Shown: positions 28,352-38,436, counted from the stretch's first letter. The stretch: 64,000 nucleotides of DNA from Enterococcus sp. 9D6_DIV0238 (GCF_002174455.2 NZ_CP147246.1:2795001-2859000), one strand, 5' to 3'. Numbers and translations: made by a program. Notes: generated from the sequence alone by a model not told the origin.

Positions 28352-29218
28352 ATGAGAACAGAGCAAGAAATGCTTCGCTTGATTTTAGATACCGCTAAAA
28401 ATGATTCTCGAATCTTAGCTGTAGGAATGAATGGTTCAAGGACAAATCAGCGGGTGCCAAAGGATACATTTCAAGATTTTGATATTGTCTATATCGTTGA
28501 TGCTGTTGCCCCATTTATTGAGGATCAAGAGTGGATCGATCGCTTCGGTACACGTTTGATCATGCAGACGCCAGAAACTATGACGTTGTTCCCTGTAACT
28601 AAAAATGGACGTTTTACATATTTAATGCTTTTTGAGGATGGAAATCGGATCGATTTGACTTTGTGTCCAAAAGAGCAGGCAAACAATTGGAATGAGGGAG
28701 ACCGTTTGGCGGAAATTTTATTGGATAAAATACAGATACTGCCTATTTTATCTCAAGCGACAGATCAGGATTATTGGGTCAAAAAGCCGACACAAGAAGA
28801 ATTTTTGGATTGCTGCAATGAATTTTGGTGGGTGAGTACTTATGTAGTCAAAGGACTGTGCCGAAATGAATTACTGTATGCTGCTGATCATCTATATGAA
28901 CATTGCCGCAAAGAGCTTTTACGATTGTTGAGCTGGCAAGTGGGGGCAGAAAATGATTATGCAATCAGTGTCGGGAAAAACTATAAATATTTGCCGAACT
29001 ACTTGTCGGATAAGCATAATGAGCTGTTGTCAAAGACGATGAGGATGTCAAATAGTGAACAACTATGGGACTCTTTGATTTTACTACAAAAGGCATTCTG
29101 TTCTTACGCACGAATTTTTTCACAAATGAACCATTTTGGTTATGATCATAGTCAAGCAGAAAAAGTAATGACTTACACAAAAAAACACTACTTATTATCA
29201 GAAAACAAGCAGTACTGA
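28352..29218 (+). CDS. ANT(6)-type aminoglycoside nucleotidyltransferase-like protein
   Basis: AAAGGGGAGAG sets the start at ATG 28352 (288 residues, MRTEQEMLRLIL). The nucleotidyltransferase motif GSRTN followed by DFDIVYIV (near 27-48) and the third acidic residue in RIDLTLCP (near 97) match the streptomycin 6-adenylyltransferase family (AadE/AadK). Length is typical of that family. No transposon or integron parts lie beside it, so it looks like a resident chromosomal gene. Activity on streptomycin cannot be assumed. Confidence 0.8.
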   Translation: MRTEQEMLRLILDTAKNDSRILAVGMNGSRTNQRVPKDTFQDFDIVYIVDAVAPFIEDQEWIDRFGTRLIMQTPETMTLFPVTKNGRFTYLMLFEDGNRIDLTLCPKEQANNWNEGDRLAEILLDKIQILPILSQATDQDYWVKKPTQEEFLDCCNEFWWVSTYVVKGLCRNELLYAADHLYEHCRKELLRLLSWQVGAENDYAISVGKNYKYLPNYLSDKHNELLSKTMRMSNSEQLWDSLILLQKAFCSYARIFSQMNHFGYDHSQAEKVMTYTKKHYLLSENKQY

Positions 29219-29625
29219 AGGAATAGAAGGATAAAAGAACATTAAGAGTTTATTTTACTTAAATCATTTATAAATAATTTGGAAATTAGTGAAAGTTATT
29301 AGAAAATGGGCTTTTTTCCTAGCCCTGATGTGTGGTAGAATGATAAGTGCACTGTATCAAATTTTGATACATACGATTTCCTTTATATTTGAAAAAAAGT
29401 AAAATTAAGCATTTATACATATAAAATAAATTTTTCTCATATATAAGCAAATTAATTGAAGATTGTCAGAATTTTAACTACACTAATCGAATAAAGCTAC
29501 TTATTTTATATTCGTGAGATATTTTAAACAATTAAAGGAAGCATGGCTTCTTTTCTGCTATTTTAATTAGGGAAACGTATTGAATCAAAGTCAGCATACA
29601 AATCATAAAAAAGGAAGATAGCTCA
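29219..29625. other. AT-rich intergenic region upstream of the L,D-transpeptidase
   Basis: About 400 very AT-rich bases without a reading frame of note. A small GAAGC-ATG-GCTTC hairpin with four T at about 29539-29555 is the only structure I see. Confidence 0.5.
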
Positions 29626-31098
29626 ATGGAAAATGAAGAAACAGTCAGCCGCTCAGCTAAGAATGGAAGAGCCCCTCAAAATAACAATCATTCAAACAAA
29701 AAGAAAAACCGTTGGTTAGTACCGGTTGTCGGCTTACTGATCGGTTTATCGTTGGTATTTACAGTTGGTCTCTTTTATTTTCAATCTCATTTTTTCGTCG
29801 CTGCTAAAGCGAATGGTGTAGATATCGGGTTCTTGAGTGTCAAGGATGCAAAGAAAAAATTAGAGGAATTGAACAAGTCTGAGCCAGTAGTGATCAAAGC
29901 TGACGGCAAGGAAGAAACGATCGAATTACCTGAAAAGTATGAGATCACAGAAGAATATTTGAAACAAAGCATCAGCAATCGTTCCATCAAATTGCCAATC
30001 AATGAAGATTATAAAAACGAGCTGAAAAATAAGCTGGGTGCACTTTCATTCGCAGAAGGAACACCAAGTCAAGATGCTAAAGTCGAAAAAGTTGATGGTG
30101 TGTATCAAATCGTGCCAGAACAGCTTGGAACAACGGTGGATAAGGAAGCCTTGATCGCTCAGGTTTTGAAAGACATTGACGAAAATAAAGGCACATATGT
30201 TTATGATGTGAAAGACTTCTATCAAAAACCTGCTGTGACTAAAGATGATAAAGGGCTGCAGGATAAATTAGCGGTATTATCTAAAAAAGAAAACAAGTCG
30301 ATCACTTTAGATATCAATGGTGAAAAATTGACACTGACTAAAGAAGAATTACAATCATTTATGAATGAGTCAGGCGATGTTGATCCAAATAAAGTATATG
30401 CTTGGGTAGAACAAACAAATCAAAAATATGGTTCGATTTTCAAACCAATCATTTTTACAAACGTTCATGGTGTAACAACGAAATATAAGAACAATGGCAG
30501 CTACGGCTGGGATATCAATATGCCGCAAACAAGAGATTTGATCGTTCAAGCAATCAATAGTGAAAAAGAAACAGAAGAAATCACTGTACCGATCGATGGA
30601 GATGTTACTCAATCATCAACGGTCAATAAAGATTATGTTGAGATCGATTTAAATGATCAAAAAATGTATTTCTTTAAAGATGGTGCTAAAGTCGTTGAAA
30701 CCGATGTGATCACTGGTCGTTATAATAAAGGAACGGCAACTGTTCCTGGTTTCCATACGATTTTATATAAAGACACAGATACAAAACTAGAAGGTGAAAT
30801 GCTGGATGGTTCAGAGTATAGTGTGCCAGTAAAATATTGGATGCCTTTGAAGAGTTATGGTGGTGTAGTCACACAAATCGGTATTCACGATGCTGATTAT
30901 AAAGCTGAATACTTTGGAAACAAAGAAGCCTATAAGACAAACTTTGGAAGCAACGGATGTATCAATACACCGGGAGATGCTGTTGCACAAATCTTTAATG
31001 GTGCGTATGCAGGAATGCCAGTCATTATTTATGGACATATCTACGATGATGCTCCAGGAGAATTTGATAAACCAGTTGATTATGGTGAACCAGCGTAA
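29626..31098 (+). CDS. L,D-transpeptidase (YkuD) with peptidoglycan-binding repeats
   Basis: A 490-residue protein behind AAAGGAAG. A charged, Asn-rich cytosolic start is followed by a membrane anchor (WLVPVVGLLIGLSLVFTVGLF, about 30-50). Two PG_binding_4-like repeats follow (about 85-210 and 215-335; each has a KEELxxFM or EYLKQS type end). The C-terminal YkuD domain has HDADY near 425 and the catalytic GSNGCINTP with Cys445. Ldtfm-type enzymes make 3-3 crosslinks that bypass PBPs and give beta-lactam tolerance when a tetrapeptide donor exists. It is a single gene with its own terminator. Confidence 0.9.
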   Translation: MENEETVSRSAKNGRAPQNNNHSNKKKNRWLVPVVGLLIGLSLVFTVGLFYFQSHFFVAAKANGVDIGFLSVKDAKKKLEELNKSEPVVIKADGKEETIELPEKYEITEEYLKQSISNRSIKLPINEDYKNELKNKLGALSFAEGTPSQDAKVEKVDGVYQIVPEQLGTTVDKEALIAQVLKDIDENKGTYVYDVKDFYQKPAVTKDDKGLQDKLAVLSKKENKSITLDINGEKLTLTKEELQSFMNESGDVDPNKVYAWVEQTNQKYGSIFKPIIFTNVHGVTTKYKNNGSYGWDINMPQTRDLIVQAINSEKETEEITVPIDGDVTQSSTVNKDYVEIDLNDQKMYFFKDGAKVVETDVITGRYNKGTATVPGFHTILYKDTDTKLEGEMLDGSEYSVPVKYWMPLKSYGGVVTQIGIHDADYKAEYFGNKEAYKTNFGSNGCINTPGDAVAQIFNGAYAGMPVIIYGHIYDDAPGEFDKPVDYGEPA

Positions 31099-31104
31099 GA
31101 GAAC

Positions 31105-31133
31105 AAAAAGAAGTCCTTTATGGGCTTCTTTTT
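31105..31133 (+). terminator. Terminator after the L,D-transpeptidase
   Basis: AAGAAGTCC pairs with GGGCTTCTT around a 5-base loop, followed by a T run. Confidence 0.8.
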
Positions 31134-31163
31134 CACTAGTATAGGAATGGAGGAAAATGAACG

Positions 31164-31757
31164 GTGAGTGTGTTTGATCGAATTGCTTCACATTATGATT
31201 CACCAAAACAATTAGAATTAGCTCAAATGATTCTAAACGAACTTGAAAGGCATTTAGGACTGACAGCTGGAAAAACACTTTTAGATTACGGTTGCGGCAC
31301 TGGCTTGATCGGGTTACAATTAGCTGATCGATTTGAACATGTACTTCTTGTGGATCCATCTAAAGAAATGATCAAAATCGTCGATCAAAAAGTTGAACAG
31401 ATGGAACTAAAAAATACTAAGACAAGTGTAGACTATTTTTCTAGTGAACATGTTCCGCAACAAAAAGCGGATATGATCATTGTTTCGTTGGTTCTGCTGC
31501 ATATCCCAAATACACAAGAAATTTTAGAAGCTCTGTACCAAGTGTTAACGCCAGAAGGAGCTTTATTGATCGTTGATTTCGATACGAATGAAAAGGTCAG
31601 TCATGAGAAGGTCCATAATGGTTTCGATCAAGTGGAACTAAAAGCTGAACTAGAAAAAATTGGTTTTCAGACAGTTCAAAGTAAAACATTCTATCACGGA
31701 GAAGAATTGTTTATGAGACAAGATGCCTCAATGTTTCTTCTTCGTGCTGAAAAATAA
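31164..31757 (+). CDS. Class I SAM-dependent methyltransferase
   Basis: A 197-residue protein from GTG with GGAGG upstream. Motif I LLDYGCGTGLIGLQLAD is near 38-54, the acidic end of strand 2 is VDPSKEMI near 64, and ADMIIVSLVLLHI (motif IV) is near 108. Small methyltransferases of this type act on small molecules or arsenite; the substrate cannot be told. It is followed after 21 bases by a tautomerase gene. Confidence 0.82.
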   Translation: MSVFDRIASHYDSPKQLELAQMILNELERHLGLTAGKTLLDYGCGTGLIGLQLADRFEHVLLVDPSKEMIKIVDQKVEQMELKNTKTSVDYFSSEHVPQQKADMIIVSLVLLHIPNTQEILEALYQVLTPEGALLIVDFDTNEKVSHEKVHNGFDQVELKAELEKIGFQTVQSKTFYHGEELFMRQDASMFLLRAEK

Positions 31758-31778
31758 AATAGAAAAGAGGATAAAAAT

Positions 31779-31958
31779 ATGCCATTTGTACATGTAGAAT
31801 TAATTGAAGGACGATCCGAAGAACAATTGACGAATATGGTGAAAGACATTACAGAAGCTGTTGAAAAAAGTGCTGGTGCGCCGAAAGAGAATATTCATGT
31901 GATCGTGAATGAGTTAAAAAAAGACCGTTATGCTCAAGGCGGCGAGTGGAAGAAATGA
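31779..31958 (+). CDS. 4-oxalocrotonate tautomerase family protein
   Basis: A 59-residue protein, short enough to be missed by length filters, behind AGAGG. It starts [13 protein letters not shown], with the catalytic Pro2, an Arg11-type residue and the family pattern [17 protein letters not shown], ending with a GGEWKK tail. 4-OT family proteins form hexamers and tautomerise keto-enol substrates. The true substrate in lactic acid bacteria is unknown. It is co-transcribed with the methyltransferase. Confidence 0.85.
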   Translation: MPFVHVELIEGRSEEQLTNMVKDITEAVEKSAGAPKENIHVIVNELKKDRYAQGGEWKK

Positions 31959-32019
31959 TCTGTTTGAATTAATGCTTGCTTTTTATTTAAAGAAGTGTTT
32001 AAATTAATTCATAAATGAT

Positions 32020-32260
32020 TGATGAGAAAGACAACTGAACTTGCGGGCAGTCTATTAGAGAGGGAAATCTCGGCTGAAAATTTTCCAGACCAGCACAAGG
32101 AATGACCACTTTTTCCAACCTTTGTCGAAGCAAAGGCGGTCGTACCGTTAACACGTTTGAGGAACGTAGCTATTTGCTGTGTTTAAACATTAGGTGGAAC
32201 CACGAATTTTTCGTCCTAGTATTCGATTATATGATCGAATGCTAGGACTTTTTTTATTTC
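32020..32260 (+). promoter_or_regulatory. T-box riboswitch of thrS
   Basis: The leader has the AGAGAG...GGCTGAAA stem I elements (about 32055-32080), an ACC triplet followed by A at 32105-32107 that fits the specifier for threonine, the T-box AGGTGGAACCACG at 32192-32204, and a long terminator stem (GTCCTAGTATTCGAT with complement, 32213-32249) with seven T. Uncharged tRNA-Thr should stabilise the antiterminator and turn on thrS. The specifier position is read by eye and less sure than the T-box itself. Confidence 0.85.
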
Positions 32261-32333
32261 AACAAATTTTTGAAAAAACTACTGTGTGTCAATCGATCTT
32301 TTCAATCATAAACATTCTTAAGGAGGAAACAAA

Positions 32334-34274
32334 ATGTCAATCAATATTACATTTCCAGATGGTGCAGTCAAAGAGTTTGACGCTGGGTCATCAACACTGG
32401 ATATCGCTAAAAGTATCAGCAACAGTTTAGCTAAAAAAGCTTTAGCTGGGAAATTAAACGGAACATTAATCGATCTAACTCGTCCGATCGAAGAAGACGG
32501 AAGTCTTGAAATCGTGACACCTGATCATGAAGATGCGTTAGGAATTTTACGTCATTCGACTGCGCACTTGATGGCGAATGCACTTCGTCGTTTATTTCCG
32601 AACATTAAGTTCGGTGTCGGTCCTGCAATTGATTCGGGTTTTTATTATGATACTGATAATGGAGAGAATGCGGTAACGGCAGAAGATTTACCAGCCATCG
32701 AAGCTGAAATGATGAAGATCGTGAAAGAAAATAACCCGATCGTTCGCAAAGTAGTCACAAAAGAAGAAGCACTGGAATTGTTTGCTGATGATCCATATAA
32801 AGTTGAGCTGATCACTGATCTGCCTGCTGATGAAGAAATCACAGTGTACGATCAAGGTGATTTTGTTGATCTTTGCCGAGGCGTTCATGTACCGTCAACT
32901 GGACGAATCCAAGTCTTCCAATTATTATCTGTAGCTGGCGCTTACTGGAGAGGGAATTCTGATAATCAAATGATGCAGCGGATTTATGGAACAGCATTTT
33001 TTGATAAAAAAGAATTAAAAGAATTTATCAAAATGCGTGAAGAAGCGAAAGAACGTGACCATCGTAAATTGGGGAAAGAGCTAGACTTATTTATGATTTC
33101 TCAAGAAGTTGGTTCTGGATTACCGTTCTGGTTGCCAAAAGGTGCAACGATTCGTCGTACGATCGAACGTTATATCACTGATAAAGAAATCAGTTTAGGT
33201 TATCAACATGTATATACACCGATTATGGCAGATGTGAATTTATATAAAACTTCTGGTCACTGGGATCATTACCATGAAGATATGTTCCCGCCAATGGATA
33301 TGGGTGATGGCGAAATGCTCGTTCTTCGTCCGATGAACTGTCCGCATCATATGATGGTCTACAAAAATGATATCCACAGTTACCGTGAGTTACCGATTCG
33401 AATTGCTGAACTTGGTATGATGCACCGTTATGAAAAATCAGGCGCATTATCTGGCTTGCAACGTGTGCGTGAAATGACCTTGAACGACGGTCACACATTT
33501 GTTCGCCCAGATCAAATCAAAGAGGAATTCAAACGTACATTAGAGCTTATGGTAGCGGTGTATAAAGATTTCAATATCGACGACTACCGTTTCCGCTTAA
33601 GCTATCGTGATCCGAACAATACGGATAAATATTTTGATGATGATGCGATGTGGGAAAAAGCACAGGAAATGCTGAAAGCTGCTATGGATGAAATGGAACT
33701 GGATTACTTTGAAGCTGAAGGAGAAGCGGCCTTTTATGGACCTAAATTAGATGTTCAAGTAAAAACTGCTTTAGGCATGGAAGAAACGCTATCAACTATC
33801 CAATTGGACTTCTTATTACCAGAACGCTTTGATCTAACTTACGTAGGTGAAGATGGTGAAAACAATCATCGTCCAGTTGTTATCCACCGTGGGATCGTAT
33901 CAACAATGGAACGTTTTGTCGCATACCTGACAGAAGTTTATAAAGGTGCATTTCCAACTTGGTTGTCACCGATCCAAGCGACTGTTATTCCAGTTTCTGT
34001 AGAAGCGCATTCTGATTACGCTTATGAAGTGAAAAAACGTCTACAAGAACAAGGCTTACGTGTTGAAGTAGATGACCGTAACGAAAAAATGGGTTATAAG
34101 ATTCGGGCTTCTCAAACACAAAAAGTTCCTTATCAAGTTGTTGTCGGCGATAAGGAAATGGATGATGCAACTGTCAATATCCGTCGCTATGGTAGTAAAG
34201 AGACGGATGTCATGGATCTAAATATCTTTGTAGACAGTATGGTTGCAGATGTGGCAAACTACAGCAGAAGATAA
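32334..34274 (+). CDS. thrS: Threonine-tRNA ligase
   Basis: A 646-residue class II synthetase behind AAGGAGG. An N-terminal TGS domain (1-62) is followed by the editing domain with [11 protein letters not shown] near 73 and a late [10 protein letters not shown] near 183. The catalytic core has motif 2 ([18 protein letters not shown] near 362) and zinc ligands C, H, H (NCPHHMM near 336), and an anticodon-binding domain lies at about 540-646. Its expression is governed by the T-box just upstream. Confidence 0.95.
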   Translation: MSINITFPDGAVKEFDAGSSTLDIAKSISNSLAKKALAGKLNGTLIDLTRPIEEDGSLEIVTPDHEDALGILRHSTAHLMANALRRLFPNIKFGVGPAIDSGFYYDTDNGENAVTAEDLPAIEAEMMKIVKENNPIVRKVVTKEEALELFADDPYKVELITDLPADEEITVYDQGDFVDLCRGVHVPSTGRIQVFQLLSVAGAYWRGNSDNQMMQRIYGTAFFDKKELKEFIKMREEAKERDHRKLGKELDLFMISQEVGSGLPFWLPKGATIRRTIERYITDKEISLGYQHVYTPIMADVNLYKTSGHWDHYHEDMFPPMDMGDGEMLVLRPMNCPHHMMVYKNDIHSYRELPIRIAELGMMHRYEKSGALSGLQRVREMTLNDGHTFVRPDQIKEEFKRTLELMVAVYKDFNIDDYRFRLSYRDPNNTDKYFDDDAMWEKAQEMLKAAMDEMELDYFEAEGEAAFYGPKLDVQVKTALGMEETLSTIQLDFLLPERFDLTYVGEDGENNHRPVVIHRGIVSTMERFVAYLTEVYKGAFPTWLSPIQATVIPVSVEAHSDYAYEVKKRLQEQGLRVEVDDRNEKMGYKIRASQTQKVPYQVVVGDKEMDDATVNIRRYGSKETDVMDLNIFVDSMVADVANYSRR

Positions 34275-34293
34275 ACAATGCTTTGATCAGAGA

Positions 34294-34330
34294 AACAGTG
34301 CAAGGGTAAATTCCTTTGCGCTGTTTTTTT
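34294..34330 (+). terminator. Terminator after thrS
   Basis: AACAGTGCAAGGG pairs with CCTTTGCGCTGTT around a 6-base loop, with a T run. Confidence 0.85.
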
Positions 34331-34451
34331 AGAACAAAATTAGAAGAAATTTTAAATATTTACTTAGTAAGAGGATTCCCTCTATTTTTTTTTGCATTTT
34401 TTCGTTACAATAGAGGGGCAAGACTTTTCTCATATGGAAGGACTAGGATAA

Positions 34452-36584
34452 ATGAAAAAAATGAGCTTTTTAGATAAATTAAAAAATGAAAATGAAGAAC
34501 CAGATACACAGCGGACCAAAAAATCCCATATCCCATTTCGATTGAATCTATTATTTTTCGTCATCTTTGGATTGTTTGTCGCATTGATCGTCCGCTTAGG
34601 TTATTTACAGATCGCAGAAGGACAGGAATATGCTCAAAAAGTCGATGCCAATTCGACTCTGAAAATCAAAAGCAGTGCTCCACGTGGGCAAATTTATGAT
34701 GCTTCCGGCAATATTTTAGTCGGCAATAAATCAAATTTAGCTATCACCTATACTCGCGGGAAAAAAGTGCAGGCAAAGGATTTAGTTGATATTGCGTATA
34801 AGGTAAATGAGTTGATCCATGTACCAGCGGATGAGCTAACAGAACGTGATAAGAAGGACTTCTGGCTGGCAAATCCAGATAATCTAAAAACGGCACAAAA
34901 ACGTTTGACGGATAAAGATAAAGTGGATGAAAAGGGCAATGCTATTACCGATGAAGGTACGTTATATGTCAAAACCGTGGAAAAAGTTACTCCGGAAGAA
35001 ATCAATTTCGATGAGCAGACGATGCAGGTCGCGACTATTTTCAAACGGATGAATGCTGTTCAAGAGCTAAATACAGCCTTTATCAAAAACGAAGGCGTGA
35101 CACAGGACGAGATCGCAATTATTGGAGAACACACATCAGAAATCGCTGGTGTTTCAACAGGAATGGACTGGGATCGTGAATATCCACATGAGACAGATCT
35201 GACAAGTATACTTGGGAAAGTTTCTTCTGAGAAAACTGGACTGCCTGCTGAGGAAGCCGATGAATACTTAGCAAAAGGGTATGAGTTGAATGATCGTGTC
35301 GGAACAAGCTATTTAGAAAAACAATACGAAGATGTTCTTCAAGGCAAAAAATCGATCTCAGAAGTAACACTGGATAGTGAAGGGAATATCGTGACGCAAA
35401 CACCGATTTCTAATGGTGAAAAAGGCGAAAACTTGAAATTGACGATCGATATGGATTTTCAAGCAAGGATCGATGCAGTTGTTCGTGCACAGTATCAACA
35501 GCTTTTAGCAACCGGAAATGCCAATTACTCAGATGGTGCCTATGTCGTTGTCATGAATCCTAAAAATGGAAATGTTATGGCCATGGTTGCTTTGGATAGA
35601 GATCCGGCAACGAATGAGCTGACTTCTAATCCATTGGCAACGATCAATAAAGCATTTGAACCAGGATCTGTAGTAAAAGGTGCAACGATTTCTGCTGGTT
35701 ATGAACAAGGTGTGATTTCCGGGAATGATGTACTGATCGATGAACCGATCCAAATTTATGGAAGTAAGCAGAAAGCTTCGGTGTTTAACAATCAAATCGT
35801 AGGAAATCAGATTCCGTTAACAGCAGAAAAAGCGTTAGAATATTCTTCGAATGCTTATATGATGAAATTAGTCTTGAAAATGATGAATACAGACTATGAA
35901 TACAACATGCAGCTGCCGTATAAAACAGGTGACCCAACACTATTTGAAGTTTTACGTAAAACATTTGGGGAATATGGTATGGGGGTCTCAACAGGGATAG
36001 ACTTACCGGGAGAAGAAACTGGACTTTCAAACAAAGCGTTCAATGATCCTGAATATGCACCAATGCCAGGACATTTACTTGACTTATCTTTTGGTCAGTA
36101 TGATACGTATACAGCGATGCAGCTTGCTCAATATGCTTCGACGGTTGCAAATGGTGGTACGCGGTACGCACCACGTGTTGTTGAAGGCATTTATAACAAC
36201 AATTCAGATGGTTCGATCGGTGAGTTAAAAGAAGCTATGGGACCAAAAGAATTAAATAAGGTGGATATCACACCGGAACAAATGCAAATTATCCAGAATG
36301 GTTTTTATAATGTAGTTCACGGCAATGATACCTTTACTACGGGGCGCTATATGCAGGGAGCAGCTTTAGATATTGCAGCAAAAACCGGTACGGCGGAAAC
36401 TAACGTAGGAGAACATATTACTGTAAATAGTAATGTTGTCGCTTATGCACCATCAAATGACCCTGAAATCGCTGTGAGTGTGATTCTACCGCATTTAACA
36501 AGTGAAAGCAGCAGACCAAATCAATCGATGGTAACGGCGATCGTAAATGAGTATGCAGCCTACAAAGCTGAAAAAAATTCGTAA
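34452..36584 (+). CDS. pbpA: Class B penicillin-binding protein (PBP2b/PbpA type transpeptidase)
   Basis: A 710-residue protein behind AAGGAC. A short cytosolic tail is followed by one membrane helix (LLFFVIFGLFVALIVRLGYLQ, about 33-52), a dimerisation/pedestal region to about 330, then a transpeptidase domain with SxxK at Ser406-Lys409, SSN at 465-467 and KTG at 644-646. The gene lies after thrS and before rpmG as in E. faecalis, where this is PbpA(2b), the elongation-type transpeptidase. It makes 4-3 crosslinks and is a beta-lactam target. All three catalytic motifs are intact. Confidence 0.88.
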   Translation: MKKMSFLDKLKNENEEPDTQRTKKSHIPFRLNLLFFVIFGLFVALIVRLGYLQIAEGQEYAQKVDANSTLKIKSSAPRGQIYDASGNILVGNKSNLAITYTRGKKVQAKDLVDIAYKVNELIHVPADELTERDKKDFWLANPDNLKTAQKRLTDKDKVDEKGNAITDEGTLYVKTVEKVTPEEINFDEQTMQVATIFKRMNAVQELNTAFIKNEGVTQDEIAIIGEHTSEIAGVSTGMDWDREYPHETDLTSILGKVSSEKTGLPAEEADEYLAKGYELNDRVGTSYLEKQYEDVLQGKKSISEVTLDSEGNIVTQTPISNGEKGENLKLTIDMDFQARIDAVVRAQYQQLLATGNANYSDGAYVVVMNPKNGNVMAMVALDRDPATNELTSNPLATINKAFEPGSVVKGATISAGYEQGVISGNDVLIDEPIQIYGSKQKASVFNNQIVGNQIPLTAEKALEYSSNAYMMKLVLKMMNTDYEYNMQLPYKTGDPTLFEVLRKTFGEYGMGVSTGIDLPGEETGLSNKAFNDPEYAPMPGHLLDLSFGQYDTYTAMQLAQYASTVANGGTRYAPRVVEGIYNNNSDGSIGELKEAMGPKELNKVDITPEQMQIIQNGFYNVVHGNDTFTTGRYMQGAALDIAAKTGTAETNVGEHITVNSNVVAYAPSNDPEIAVSVILPHLTSESSRPNQSMVTAIVNEYAAYKAEKNS

Positions 36585-36702
36585 AGTAGTTTTCCTTTAC
36601 AAATTTAGCTAAAAGGGTAGAATTTCATGAATAAACATGGTATGATATTTGAGGCTAAGAAATATCTTAGGAATACGAAATTAGATATAGGAGGGAAAAC
36701 AC

Positions 36703-36852
36703 ATGCGCGTAAACATTACTTTAGAATGTACTTCTTGTAAAGAACGTAACTACCTTACAAGCAAAAATAAACGTAACAATCCTGATCGTTTGGAAAAACA
36801 AAAATATTGCCCACGTGAAAGAAAAGTTACTTTACACCGTGAAACAAAATAA
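36703..36852 (+). CDS. rpmG: 50S ribosomal protein L33
   Basis: A 49-residue basic protein behind GGAGGG, too short for many ORF filters. The [20 protein letters not shown] start and the NNPDRLE and LHRETK segments are typical of L33. It has CxxC near 9-12 and a further cysteine near 36 (YCPRE), so it is at most a partial zinc-ribbon (C+) form. Gram-positive bacteria often keep several L33 paralogues. Confidence 0.93.
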   Translation: MRVNITLECTSCKERNYLTSKNKRNNPDRLEKQKYCPRERKVTLHRETK

Positions 36853-36867
36853 AAAATTTATTTATGA

Positions 36868-36905
36868 GCTCAAACCCTTGTCGTATAAGGGTTTGAGCGT
36901 TTTTT
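36868..36905 (+). terminator. Terminator after rpmG
   Basis: A perfect 12-bp stem (GCTCAAACCCTT and complement) with a 7-base loop and a T run. Confidence 0.9.
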
Positions 36906-37263
36906 GTTTGTTTATAAATAGTTTTGAATACCATCAGCTAAAAATTAGCAAATCTAATTAATTTTTTAACAGTTTCTTACTTTGTTTTATCAGTCAGATG
37001 GGTATAGATATCCATTATTTCTGTAATGGAACTATGTTCAAGCAGTTCTTATGCTTAACTACAGCTTTAAAAAGCATATAAAGCAAATACAATTAAATAG
37101 AATCCTTTCACGGCACGTATAACCTTTTTTAAACTATTCATCACATTATGACCGTTTTTTATCAAAAATTATCGAGATTAGTAAATAATTTGATGAAAAT
37201 ATTCTGCACGATATGTTAAACTATTATGGTAATCCATTTCGAATAAAAAGGGGAGAATGAACT
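36906..37263. other. AT-rich region upstream of the WXG100 gene
   Basis: No gene is seen. A possible promoter, TTGATG at about 37191 with TATGTT some 18 bases later, precedes the GGGGAG ribosome site of the WXG100 gene. Confidence 0.4.
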
Positions 37264-37566
37264 ATGGCAGGAGATCGCATTAAATTATCACCACAAGAAC
37301 TAAAAACCTCAGCAACTAAATATACGGATGGTTCAAACCAAGTGAACGACATTTTACAGAAGTTACAAACAGAACAAGATACAATCCAAGGAAACTGGGA
37401 AGGATCAGGTTTTGATAGTTTCAACGATCAATTCACAGCGTTAAAACCAAAAGTGAGTGAGTTTGCAGAATTGTTGGAACAAATCAACAAGCAATTAAAC
37501 GAGGTTGCCCAGATCATGGAAGAAACAGATCAAAATATATCTTCTGCAATTGGCAGAGGGCTATAA
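37264..37566 (+). CDS. WXG100 family protein (EsxA-like)
   Basis: A 100-residue helical hairpin protein behind AGGGGAG. The turn carries W-x-G in NWEGSGFDSF near 45-54, and the two amphipathic helices (LSPQELKTSATKYTDG... and VSEFAELLEQINKQLNEVAQ) are typical. WXG100 proteins are substrates and components of the type VII secretion system. No type VII machinery genes (essA, essB, essC, esaA) are in the window. It stands before a lipoprotein, a lipase-domain protein and two helical proteins that look like a type VII toxin cassette. Confidence 0.88.
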   Translation: MAGDRIKLSPQELKTSATKYTDGSNQVNDILQKLQTEQDTIQGNWEGSGFDSFNDQFTALKPKVSEFAELLEQINKQLNEVAQIMEETDQNISSAIGRGL

Positions 37567-37572
37567 AAGGAT

Positions 37573-37602
37573 AAACAGGAGCTGTAAAGTTCCTGTTTTT
37601 CT
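37573..37602 (+). terminator. Terminator after the WXG100 gene
   Basis: AACAGGA pairs with TTCCTGTT, followed by a T run. Termination may be partial, since the next gene in the cassette lies 67 bases further on. Confidence 0.65.
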
Positions 37603-37668
37603 CTAGAATAAGCAAAGCAGGTAAAACTCAGTTGCTTATCTTGTGTACATAGACTGGAGGTCATAACG

Positions 37669-38436
37669 TTGAATAAGAAAAAAATGATGTTAGTCATAAT
37701 AGGAGGAATATTTATGGCAAGTGTATTGAGTGGCTGTGAAACAAAAGGTAAAGCCGAATTAGAACAGAGTTTCGATAAGGTGTTATCAGTTTATCCAACA
37801 AAGAATTTACTGGATTTTTATGACATGGAAGGATACAGAGATGATGAATTTGACAAAGATGATAAAGGTGTATGGTCGCTTATTTCTAGTATGAATATTG
37901 CGCAAACAAAAGAGTCACCTATGTACAGTGAAGGTATGGTGTTACGGATGAATCGAAATACTCGAACTGCGAAAGGATATTTTTATCAATCGATGTATGC
38001 CAAAGACATAGAGGATGATACGGAAGAACGATTTCCTGTAACTTATGATGAAAATGGGTTTCATCTAACAAACGAGGTTTCTGATCCTAAGCTAAAAGAG
38101 AAAATATTGAACTTCCAATTTTTTGTACAGTATGGCTCATTTGAAAAACTAGATCGTTATGAAAATATAAAAAAAATGTATAACCCAGAAGTTCCTATGT
38201 ATAACCTTGAGTATCGATTAACAAATGACGATGCAAATGTAAACGAACTGAGAAAGAGATATGATATTCCAACAGAAGAAGCTCCCACCTTGTCATTGAG
38301 TGGGCGGGGTGATTTAGAAGGCTCTTCTGTGGGGGCGAAAGAATTGACGTTTCAATTCTCAAAAGATCCGTCAGTTTATTATAGAGCATCGATAGATTAT
38401 CAACGATCAAGTGAGGAGGATATGACAAATGAGTGA
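37669..38436 (+). CDS. DUF576 tandem-type lipoprotein (TilA-like candidate immunity protein)
   Basis: A 255-residue protein starting at TTG behind GGAGG. It has a lipoprotein signal with lipobox LSGC (Cys23), then the body known from staphylococcal Lpl/Csa1 lipoproteins: a YPTKNLLDFYDMEGYRDDEF segment, a MNRNTRTAKGYFY segment, an FFVQYG segment, and LRKRYDIPTEEAPTLSLSG near the end. In S. aureus, lipoproteins of this family (TilA) protect against the type VII lipase TslA. Here it directly precedes, and overlaps by 8 bases, a lipase-domain gene. Immunity is inferred from that arrangement. Confidence 0.8.
   Translation: MNKKKMMLVIIGGIFMASVLSGCETKGKAELEQSFDKVLSVYPTKNLLDFYDMEGYRDDEFDKDDKGVWSLISSMNIAQTKESPMYSEGMVLRMNRNTRTAKGYFYQSMYAKDIEDDTEERFPVTYDENGFHLTNEVSDPKLKEKILNFQFFVQYGSFEKLDRYENIKKMYNPEVPMYNLEYRLTNDDANVNELRKRYDIPTEEAPTLSLSGRGDLEGSSVGAKELTFQFSKDPSVYYRASIDYQRSSEEDMTNE

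Noticed and set aside
28352-29218. A transposon-borne resistance gene
   Set aside because: No IS, integrase or inverted repeats flank it, and both neighbours look like ordinary chromosomal genes.
30811-31359. A 182-residue minus-strand frame across the L,D-transpeptidase end and the next gene
   Set aside because: It runs through a terminator and two clear genes on the other strand and has no protein-like pattern.
32194-32430. A 78-residue plus-strand frame at the thrS leader
   Set aside because: It overlaps the T-box and terminator and then thrS in another frame; the leader RNA explains the region.
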